Shown: positions 1-5,145 of the stretch, piece after piece | Position numbering within the stretch: the first letter of the stretch is position 1 | Layout of the letters: each line of letters opens with the position of its first letter | Assembly (NCBI GenBank): GCA_934373235.1 | Contig: CAKROW010000120.1 | Coordinates: 1 to 5,276 of the forward strand | Length of the DNA stretch: 5,276 bases | Source of the DNA: an uncultured Blautia sp. | Lineage (GTDB): Bacteria > Bacillota > Clostridia > Lachnospirales > Lachnospiraceae | Direction: 5' to 3' | Made by a program: the position numbers and the translations under genes | Notes under the pieces: generated by a model | The model's database searches: none | What the model was told of the DNA's origin: nothing | The model's input: the letters and a program-made list of their open reading frames with translations, nothing else

Positions 1-602
1 GTCAGATAATCCGGAACCGGGCATTCTTCCTTGCCGGCCTTGTCAATATATCTTCTTCCTGCCTGCTTCACAACATTGACATAACCTACAAACTTACCAT
101 CCTCACGGATCGGGAAATGAAGAGGAGCGATTCTCTTGCCGTACAGCTCTGTCAGCTCTTCCACGACCTCACGATAGCTGACATCATCCACGTCCATATC
201 TGTAACAAAGATCATTCGCGGAAGCTTATATTTCTCACAGAGATTCCATGCTTTCTGTGTTCCTACCTGAACACCGGCCTTACCGGAAACAACGATGATC
301 GCCGCATCTGCGGCACTGACTGCCTCCTCAACTTCTCCCACAAAATCGAAGTATCCGGGAGTATCCAGTACATTTACCTTCACCTTGTCCCATGGTACCG
401 GGATCAGAGAAGTTGTGATGGAAAAATGTCTCTTTATTTCTTCCTTGTCATAATCGCTGACAGTATTGCCATCCTCAACACGTCCGAGTCTGCTTGTCAT
501 ACCTGCCAGATAAGCCATTGCCTCAGCCAGAGTTGTCTTGCCTGCGCCACCATGACCTAATAGGACTACATTTCTAATTCGGTCTGTTCTGAAAACGTCC
601 AT
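1..602 (-). CDS. EF-G-like translational GTPase (partial, N-terminal 200 residues)
   Basis: This is the amino-terminal G domain of an elongation-factor-G-like protein; the gene continues beyond the left edge. In order it shows the P-loop GHGGAGKT (residues 16-23), a switch I region with SITTS (61-65), the G3 motif DTPGYFDF (80-87), and a G4 position TDMD (134-137). The wording GRVEDGNTVSDYD (40-52) and FDFVGEVEEAV matches the EF-G-like (FusA2/TM1651-type) branch as I remember it, rather than canonical EF-G, whose motifs are AHIDAGKT, DTPGHVDF and NKMD. Two key positions therefore differ: Tyr84 replaces the GTPase-activating His, and TDMD replaces NKxD. The start ATG at 600-602 is set by an AGGGAGG ribosome site 8 bases upstream (611-617). 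The gene diverges from tyrA and has its own promoter. The family is clear. The cellular role is not: members are cytosolic, ribosome-related GTPases, and translocase activity should not be assumed. Confidence 0.9.
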   Translation of the reverse strand, partial: MDVFRTDRIRNVVLLGHGGAGKTTLAEAMAYLAGMTSRLGRVEDGNTVSDYDKEEIKRHFSITTSLIPVPWDKVKVNVLDTPGYFDFVGEVEEAVSAADAAIIVVSGKAGVQVGTQKAWNLCEKYKLPRMIFVTDMDVDDVSYREVVEELTELYGKRIAPLHFPIREDGKFVGYVNVVKQAGRRYIDKAGKEECPVPDYL

Positions 603-610
603 ATGTAATA

Positions 611-617
611 CCTCCCT
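611..617 (-). promoter_or_regulatory. Ribosome binding site of the EF-G-like gene
   Basis: Read on the minus strand this is AGGGAGG, followed by 8 bases and then ATG at 602. It fixes the start codon of the EF-G-like gene. Confidence 0.85.
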
Positions 618-641
618 GTTTGCTTTTCTTAATATGTTCAC

Positions 642-670
642 ATTTTACTAAATTTCCATGCAAATTTCAA
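642..670 (-). promoter_or_regulatory. Putative sigma-A promoter of the EF-G-like gene
   Basis: On the minus strand, TTGAAA (665-670) is followed by a 17-base spacer and TAAAAT (642-647). Each hexamer matches the sigma-A consensus at 5 of 6 positions. Transcription would begin near 635, giving a leader of roughly 33 bases that contains the ribosome site. This is prediction from consensus only. Confidence 0.65.
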
Positions 671-758
671 GTATTTTATTCAATTTTGACATCTTTTTTT
701 CAGAAAATTTGTATTTCACCGTCAAATGCTCCATCTTTACCAATTCAGCCCCGTTTTT

Positions 759-774
759 ACTGTACACTGTACAC
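759..774. repeat. 7-bp tandem repeat forming a 13-bp palindrome, possible operator
   Basis: The sequence reads ACTGTAC twice plus AC. Within it, TGTACA-C-TGTACA (761-773) is a perfect inverted repeat around one central base. It lies about 40 bases upstream of the tyrA -35 box and about 90 bases upstream of the -35 box of the EF-G-like gene. The symmetry is seen directly. That a regulator binds here is inference, and I do not recognise the site as that of a named regulator. Confidence 0.4.
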
Positions 775-812
775 GATACCTGTAAAATCAGTATTCCCAC
801 GTACACATTTAT

Positions 813-841
813 TTGACTTTTTTTACACTTTCTTTTACAAT
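813..841 (+). promoter_or_regulatory. Putative sigma-A promoter of the tyrA-aroA operon
   Basis: TTGACT (813-818), a 17-base spacer and TACAAT (836-841) give 5 of 6 matches in each box with optimal spacing. The start site would be near 848, leaving a leader of about 57 bases, too short for a T-box or a typical attenuator. A weaker overlapping alternative is ATGACA (840-845) with TATTAA (864-869). Confidence 0.7.
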
Positions 842-884
842 GACATATAGTTGCAATTTACACTATTAAAGAAGAAAAGCAACC

Positions 885-892
885 GGAAAGGA
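885..892 (+). promoter_or_regulatory. Ribosome binding site of tyrA, long spacing
   Basis: GGAAAGGA ends 12 bases before the ATG at 905, which is longer than the 7-9 bases seen for the other genes here. An in-frame TGA at 896-898 rules out an earlier start, so 905 is kept despite the spacing. Translation of tyrA may be weaker than that of aroA. Confidence 0.6.
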
Positions 893-904
893 TACTGAAG
901 TTAT

Positions 905-1996
905 ATGAAAACCATAGGTTTTATCGGCCTGGGCCTCATTGGCGGTTCTATTGCCAGAACTATCCGTAAATTTCATCCGGATTACCATCTCCTGGCATTT
1001 GACAAAAACCGTGATTCTCTTGCTGAAGCATTAAGCTGTAATGTTATTGATGGCATCTGCGACATCGACGATGACCGTTTCAAAAACTGTGATTATATTT
1101 TTCTCTGCGCACCTGTTGAATTCAATGTGGAATATATGAAAGACATGAAAGATTCTCTTGGAGAAAACTGCATCCTTACAGATGTAGGCAGTGTCAAGAG
1201 TATTATCCACGAAAAGGTTACAGAACTGGGACTTGACGACCGTTTTATTGGTGGACATCCCATGGCCGGCTCAGAGCGCAGCGGTTTTTCCAACTCAAAT
1301 GATCACCTTCTGGAGAATGCCTATTATATTATCACTCCCGGTGGAGAAGTTCCTCTTGACTGTCTTTCAGATTTTACAGAACTTATCTCTTCTCTGGGAG
1401 CTATCCCGCTGGTACTTACCGCAGATGAACATGATTTCATCACGGCAGGCGTAAGTCACCTGCCTCACATCGTAGCTGCTGCCCTGGTGAATCTAGTCAA
1501 CATGCTGGATAATGATGCAGAATATATGAAAATGATCGCAGCCGGTGGTTTCCGCGACATCACCCGTATCGCATCCTCTTCCCCTGTAATGTGGGAACAG
1601 ATCTGTGTGGAAAATCAGAAGAATATCTCCACAGTCCTGGATGAATTTATCCGTATGCTGATCCAGATCCGCTGCACAGTAGACAATAAAGACGCCGAAA
1701 ACCTTTATGAGATGTTTGCAAGTTCCAAGGAATACCGGGATTCCATTGATATTGTTAACAACAGCCTGATTCCCAGATCCTATGTTCTTTATATCGACGT
1801 TGCGGATGAACCGGGCTGCATTGCCACCATCGCCACTATCCTTGCCATGGAAAAAGTCAGCATCAAAAATATCGGTATTATCCACAACCGGGAATTTGAG
1901 GACGGCGTGCTGAAAGTGGAGTTCTACGATGATACTGCCATGGAAAAAGCCAAAGGCCTTCTCACCAAAAGAAACTATATTTTTACAGAACGCTGA
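905..1996 (+). CDS. tyrA: Prephenate dehydrogenase with C-terminal ACT domain
   Basis: This cytosolic enzyme oxidatively decarboxylates prephenate to 4-hydroxyphenylpyruvate in tyrosine biosynthesis. The 363-residue protein opens with a Rossmann nucleotide-binding motif GLGLIGGS (8-15). Asp33 at the end of the second strand favours NAD over NADP. Family motifs follow: DVGSVK (93-98), GGHPMAGSE (116-124, with the conserved His118), SHLPH (184-188) and GGFRDITRIA (214-223), whose arginines sit at the prephenate site in this family. Residues from about 292 to the end resemble an ACT domain, with DEPGCIATIATIL (301-313) as its helix start. ACT domains usually bind an amino acid, so feedback inhibition by tyrosine is likely but inferred. 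There is no chorismate mutase domain, so this is the monofunctional type. The gene leads an operon with aroA, 18 bases downstream. The length and all core motifs look intact. Confidence 0.95.
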   Translation: MKTIGFIGLGLIGGSIARTIRKFHPDYHLLAFDKNRDSLAEALSCNVIDGICDIDDDRFKNCDYIFLCAPVEFNVEYMKDMKDSLGENCILTDVGSVKSIIHEKVTELGLDDRFIGGHPMAGSERSGFSNSNDHLLENAYYIITPGGEVPLDCLSDFTELISSLGAIPLVLTADEHDFITAGVSHLPHIVAAALVNLVNMLDNDAEYMKMIAAGGFRDITRIASSSPVMWEQICVENQKNISTVLDEFIRMLIQIRCTVDNKDAENLYEMFASSKEYRDSIDIVNNSLIPRSYVLYIDVADEPGCIATIATILAMEKVSIKNIGIIHNREFEDGVLKVEFYDDTAMEKAKGLLTKRNYIFTER

Positions 1997-1997
1997 T

Positions 1998-2005
1998 AAA
2001 GGAGG
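1998..2005 (+). promoter_or_regulatory. Ribosome binding site of aroA
   Basis: AAAGGAGG begins 2 bases after the tyrA stop and ends 9 bases before ATG 2015. The near-perfect site in the short gap supports co-transcription and independent, efficient initiation on aroA. An in-frame TAA at 1997-1999 excludes an upstream start. Confidence 0.85.
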
Positions 2006-2014
2006 GTACACATT

Positions 2015-3289
2015 ATGGAAATCAGAAAAGTAAACAGACTGAAAGGAACCCTCTCTATCCCCGGAGATAAATCCATCTCCCACAGAGCAGTCATGTTCGG
2101 ATCCCTTGCACAGGGGACCACACGGATCCGCAATTTTCTGGAGGGTGCTGACTGTCTCTCCACCATCTCCTGTTTCCGCAAAATGGGAATCGAGATTGAG
2201 AAACATGATACAGAAGTCCTGGTACACGGAAAAGGTCTTCACGGACTGGCTGCACCTTCTGATGTTCTGGATGTGGGAAACAGCGGAACTACCACAAGGC
2301 TGATCTCCGGTATTCTGGCTGGTCAGAATTTTGTATCCCGTCTTACAGGCGATGCTTCCATTCAGAAACGTCCCATGAAACGTATCATGACTCCTCTTCG
2401 TCAGATGGGAGCAGATATTGTAAGCATCAATCAGAACGACTGTGCGCCGCTTTGTATTACCGGCAGAAAGCTTTCTGCCACCCATTATGATTCTCCGGTA
2501 GCCTCCGCACAGGTTAAATCCTGCGTTCTTCTTGCAGGTATGTATGCAGATGGCATTACCAGCGTAACTGAGCCTGTTCTTTCCAGGAACCATACGGAAC
2601 TGATGCTGAACTTTTTCGGTGCCCACGTAACTTCCTGCGGGACTACCGCCTCCATAGAACCGGAACCTTCTCTTTATGGCCGTGAGATCCTGGTTCCCGG
2701 AGATATTTCTTCTGCTGCCTATTTCATCGCAGCAGGTCTTCTGGTTCCGGGAAGTGAGGTTCTTCTCAGAAACGTGGGAACCAACCCAACCCGTGACGGA
2801 ATTCTCCGGGTATGTAAAGATATGGGCGCAGATATCACTGTTTTAAACGCCAGCAGCGAAGGGGAACCTACAGCAGATCTTCTGATCCGTTCTTCCACCC
2901 TTCATGGAACTACTGTGGAAGGCGCCATTATCCCTACTCTTATTGATGAGCTTCCCATGATCGCTGTAATGGCCGCTTTTGCAGAAGGAACCACTGTGAT
3001 CCGGGATGCTGCTGAACTCCGTGTAAAAGAATCCGACCGCATCCAGGTCATGACTGAAAATCTCCGTAAAATGGGAGCTGATATTGAGGCAACTCCTGAC
3101 GGAATGATCATTCACGGAGGCCGCCCGCTTCATGGAGCCGAAGTTGATTCCCATCTGGATCACCGCGTTGCCATGTCCTTTGCAGTTGCAGGACTTCTGT
3201 GCGACGGAACTCTCACCATCAGAAACGGAGAATGTGTAAATATTTCCTATCCGGAATTTTATAATGATCTTTACAGCCTTGCAGAATAA
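2015..3289 (+). CDS. aroA: 3-phosphoshikimate 1-carboxyvinyltransferase (EPSP synthase), class II
   Basis: This enzyme joins shikimate-3-phosphate and phosphoenolpyruvate to make EPSP, the sixth step of the shikimate pathway, in the cytosol. The protein has 424 residues, normal for the family. Visible active-site elements are PGDKSISHR (16-24, Lys19), GNSGTTTRL (88-96), QKRPM (117-121), DELP (311-314, with Asp311 as the catalytic acid/base), RVKESDR (336-342) and DHR (382-384). Four sequences used to define class II enzymes are present: GDKS (17-20), SAQVK (164-168), RNHTE (191-195) and NPTR (257-260). The E. coli Gly96 equivalent is Gly91, and the Pro101 equivalent is Leu96. It follows tyrA in one operon, and an intrinsic terminator lies 24 bases after its stop. 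Nothing suggests truncation or decay. Confidence 0.97.
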   Translation: MEIRKVNRLKGTLSIPGDKSISHRAVMFGSLAQGTTRIRNFLEGADCLSTISCFRKMGIEIEKHDTEVLVHGKGLHGLAAPSDVLDVGNSGTTTRLISGILAGQNFVSRLTGDASIQKRPMKRIMTPLRQMGADIVSINQNDCAPLCITGRKLSATHYDSPVASAQVKSCVLLAGMYADGITSVTEPVLSRNHTELMLNFFGAHVTSCGTTASIEPEPSLYGREILVPGDISSAAYFIAAGLLVPGSEVLLRNVGTNPTRDGILRVCKDMGADITVLNASSEGEPTADLLIRSSTLHGTTVEGAIIPTLIDELPMIAVMAAFAEGTTVIRDAAELRVKESDRIQVMTENLRKMGADIEATPDGMIIHGGRPLHGAEVDSHLDHRVAMSFAVAGLLCDGTLTIRNGECVNISYPEFYNDLYSLAE

Positions 3290-3312
3290 CAATCCTGACT
3301 GATAATTTCATC

Positions 3313-3364
3313 TGTCCTGTCTGTTTTTATGTATAAAATAAAACGGACAGGGCATTTTATTTTG
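3313..3364 (+). terminator. Intrinsic terminator of the tyrA-aroA operon
   Basis: The left arm 3313-3327 pairs with 3340-3354 over 15 base pairs, including two G-T wobbles, around a 12-base loop. The core arms are CCTGTCTGTTTT and AAAACGGACAGG. The T-rich tail TTTTATTTTG follows at 3355-3364. This closes the operon before the ldhA promoter. Confidence 0.9.
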
Positions 3365-3414
3365 TGAGAATTTACGATATTGTGTATTTATAAGTGTCCA
3401 CAGATGTTTGTTTA

Positions 3415-3443
3415 TAGACGTTTATGGAAAACTATGGTATGCT
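3415..3443 (+). promoter_or_regulatory. Putative extended -10 promoter of ldhA
   Basis: TAGACG (3415-3420, 4 of 6 matches), a 17-base spacer and TATGCT (3438-3443), preceded by TGG (3435-3437) as an extended -10 element. Transcription would begin near 3450 with a leader of about 36 bases. Together with the upstream terminator, this makes ldhA its own unit. Confidence 0.55.
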
Positions 3444-3471
3444 TTTACAGAAAAATTATTATTTTCTATGA

Positions 3472-3477
3472 GAGGAG
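3472..3477 (+). promoter_or_regulatory. Ribosome binding site that fixes the ldhA start
   Basis: GAGGAG ends 8 bases before ATG 3486. The reading frame stays open upstream to a TTG at 3408, but that codon precedes the promoter -35 box and has no ribosome site, so 3486 is the start. Confidence 0.85.
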
Positions 3478-3485
3478 CAACTATT

Positions 3486-4475
3486 ATGAGAATTTTATTT
3501 TATGACACCAAGAGCTACGATAAAGAATTTTTTGAGAAGCTGCTTCCATCTTACTCAGGTATTGAGATCAAATTTATCGAAGCCAACATCCACGAGGAAA
3601 CTGCTGCGCTTGCCAAAGGCTACGATGCCATCTGTGCATTTGTCAATGCGGATCTGGGAACTCCGGTCATTGATGAACTTAACCGTCAGGGTGTAAAACT
3701 GATCCTTATGCGCTGTGCAGGATATAACAATGTTGATCTTGAAACTGCCCATAAATACGGAATCCACGTTCTCCGTGTACCTGGTTATTCCCCTGAGGCA
3801 GTTGCCGAACATGCAATGGCCCTGTGCCTCACAGCCAATCGTCACACTCACAAAGCATATATCAAATGCAGAGAAAATAATTTTGCACTGAACGGACTGA
3901 TGGGTGTTAATCTTTATCAGAAAACCGCAGGTATTGTCGGAACCGGAAAGATTGGTCAGGCTATGGCAAAAATCTGCCGCGGTTTTGGCATGAGAGTTAT
4001 TGCTTTTGATCTTTATCCTAATAAAAGCCTGGATTTTCTTGAATATGTTTCCCTGGATGAACTTCTTGCATCCAGTGATCTCGTCAGCCTTCACTGCCCT
4101 CTCACAGAGGAGACCAAGCATCTTATCAACTCTGAAACCATTGCCAAGATGAAGGACGGCGTAATCCTGGTGAACACATCCAGAGGTGGACTGATCAGGA
4201 CTGATGATCTCATTGCAGGCATCCGTGATCACAAATTTTTTGCTGTGGGTCTTGATGTATATGAGGAAGAATCTGCCTATGTTTATGAGGATATGTCCGG
4301 CGATATCCTTCCTACCTCCACCATTCAGAGACTTCTCTCCTTTCCCAATGTGACCATGACTTCCCATCAGGGATTTTTCACTGAGGAAGCTCTCACCAAC
4401 ATTGCAGAAACCACACTGGAAAATGCCCGTGCATTTATGAATGGAGAAGAACTAAAAAACGAAGTTCTCTCATAA
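3486..4475 (+). CDS. ldhA: D-lactate dehydrogenase, LdhA type (D-2-hydroxyacid dehydrogenase)
   Basis: This cytosolic NAD-dependent enzyme reduces pyruvate to D-lactate in fermentation. From the ATG at 3486 the protein has 329 residues, the same length as E. coli LdhA as I recall it, and it lines up with that protein throughout. The catalytic-domain start contains FVNADLG (52-58) and RCAGYNNVD (76-84). The NAD-binding motif GTGKIG is at 152-157, followed by Asp175, which favours NAD. Catalytic residues are Arg233 in TSRGG (231-235), Glu262 in DVYEEES (257-263) and His294 in TSHQGFFTEEA (292-302). It has its own promoter after the aroA terminator and ends at a terminator shared with a convergent gene. 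Related enzymes in this superfamily reduce phenylpyruvate or branched 2-keto acids, so pyruvate is the best but not the only possible substrate. Confidence 0.92.
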   Translation: MRILFYDTKSYDKEFFEKLLPSYSGIEIKFIEANIHEETAALAKGYDAICAFVNADLGTPVIDELNRQGVKLILMRCAGYNNVDLETAHKYGIHVLRVPGYSPEAVAEHAMALCLTANRHTHKAYIKCRENNFALNGLMGVNLYQKTAGIVGTGKIGQAMAKICRGFGMRVIAFDLYPNKSLDFLEYVSLDELLASSDLVSLHCPLTEETKHLINSETIAKMKDGVILVNTSRGGLIRTDDLIAGIRDHKFFAVGLDVYEEESAYVYEDMSGDILPTSTIQRLLSFPNVTMTSHQGFFTEEALTNIAETTLENARAFMNGEELKNEVLS

Positions 4476-4483
4476 CTGTAAAA

Positions 4484-4547
4484 GCAGCTACCGAAAAGGA
4501 GCTTTATGATCTTCTTTCCTGGTAGCTGCCTGTTATTTCTTATTTTT
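4484..4547. terminator. Shared hairpin terminator between convergent ldhA and barnase-like gene
   Basis: The perfect 9-bp arms GCAGCTACC (4484-4492) and GGTAGCTGC (4521-4529) enclose a 28-base loop with some further pairing potential. On the plus strand a T-rich tail follows (4530-4547), suited to ending ldhA. On the minus strand the same hairpin is followed by only TTTT, so termination of the leftward operon is plausible but weaker. The stop of the leftward gene overlaps the plus-strand T tract. Confidence 0.8.
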
Positions 4548-5139
4548 AATATATTTCCTGGAATGTTTTTCCATTATCTGTTGTATAATAAATTCTCTTT
4601 CCGTCAGAAGTATAAACCAGTTTTTTATCGCTTCGCTTTCCATTTTCGCAGTCTACATCACACTGCTTATAGGTTACGCCATCTTCCACCGGCAGCATAT
4701 TTTCAGAATTATCAAAAGAATCTCCGCCAATACACTTACCTGCTGCAACCTCTTCCAGATTATCCTTCTCACTGTCCCAGCCAAGTTCCAGTGCTTCCGA
4801 CTCTGTCATATAATTGGACGGCAAATGTCCGAATGTATAAATATATTGAGCTACTTTGTCCTGATCTGTATATGTGGCATCCTCCACAACTCCGACATTC
4901 TGTTCTGTTTTATCTGAATTCTTCTCATTCTGGGCAGCATTCAGAGCTTTCTCATCTGTAGCTGTCATTTCTTCATCTGTGCTATCCTGATCCATGGCCT
5001 TGATCTCCTCGTCTGTCATGGGTTCCACATCATCCTGAAAAGCAGATTCGTCAAATCCTGCATCCTTTTTCCCACATCCAGTTACGAGAAAAGCGGTTGC
5101 AGAAATCACTGCCAGAAGAAAAATCCCTTTATTTTTCAT
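4546..5139 (-). CDS. Lipoprotein with barnase-fold domain, catalytic residues replaced
   Basis: The 197-residue protein has a lipoprotein signal peptide: Lys2 and Lys4, a hydrophobic stretch 6-19, and lipobox LVTGC with Cys22. It should be anchored on the outer face of the membrane. Residues 23-95 form an acidic, low-complexity linker with about 23 Asp/Glu and repeated TDEE/TDEK units. Residues 96-197 align by hand, from memory, with barnase over its length at close to half identity, including HLPSNY (105-110), SEALELGW (114-121), GKCIGGD (134-140) and YYTTDNGKTF (184-193). At the barnase catalytic positions, Lys27 is Glu113, Arg59 is Ser145, Glu73 is Gln159, Arg83 is Arg169, Arg87 is Lys173 and His102 is Asn189. 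Without the general base and acid it is probably not an active RNase. Cys136, Cys160 and Cys164 are absent from barnase. It starts 6 bases after nfo, and no barstar-like gene is visible. Confidence 0.88.
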   Translation of the reverse strand: MKNKGIFLLAVISATAFLVTGCGKKDAGFDESAFQDDVEPMTDEEIKAMDQDSTDEEMTATDEKALNAAQNEKNSDKTEQNVGVVEDATYTDQDKVAQYIYTFGHLPSNYMTESEALELGWDSEKDNLEEVAAGKCIGGDSFDNSENMLPVEDGVTYKQCDVDCENGKRSDKKLVYTSDGKRIYYTTDNGKTFQEIY

Positions 5140-5145
5140 TTTATT

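Larger units (their letters stand above)
603..904. other. Divergent intergenic region between the EF-G-like gene and tyrA
   Basis: This AT-rich 302-base stretch holds no credible gene. It contains the ribosome site and promoter of the leftward EF-G-like gene (611-670), the promoter and ribosome site of the rightward tyrA gene (813-892), and a palindrome/tandem repeat (759-774) between the two promoters. A further weak plus-strand candidate promoter is TTGACA (686-691), 18 bases, TGTATT (710-715); it would give tyrA a second, roughly 180-base leader. I see no T-box, riboswitch or attenuator-like hairpin in it. Confidence 0.7.

Noticed and set aside
117..560. Open frame of 147 codons antisense to the EF-G-like gene
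   Set aside because: The opposite strand encodes a clear GTPase domain with a ribosome site; this frame is its shadow.
620..850. Open frame of 76 codons in the divergent intergenic region
   Set aside because: It is Phe- and Ser-rich from AT-rich DNA, spans both promoters, lacks a ribosome site and matches no family I know.
842..904. T-box or attenuator controlling tyrA
   Set aside because: The predicted leader is about 57 bases with no stable hairpin, specifier loop or T-box sequence.
1493..2626. Open frame of 377 codons on the minus strand across tyrA and aroA
   Set aside because: It lies antisense to two well-recognised genes, its protein has a Cys/His-rich shadow composition with no family resemblance, and no ribosome site was found.
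3362..3425. Possible Rex (redox repressor) operator upstream of ldhA, from TTGTGA at 3362 and TTGTTTA at 3408
   Set aside because: Each is only a half site; the right halves at the required spacing do not match the Rex consensus.
3408..3485. Longer ldhA form starting at TTG 3408
   Set aside because: The extra 26 residues cover the predicted promoter, have no ribosome site, and precede the usual family start at ATG 3486.
3555..4367. Open frame of 270 codons antisense to ldhA
   Set aside because: It is a shadow of the ldhA coding frame with no recognisable domain.
4506..4961. Open frame of 151 codons antisense to the barnase-like gene
   Set aside because: It begins inside the terminator hairpin loop and is a shadow of the lipoprotein gene.
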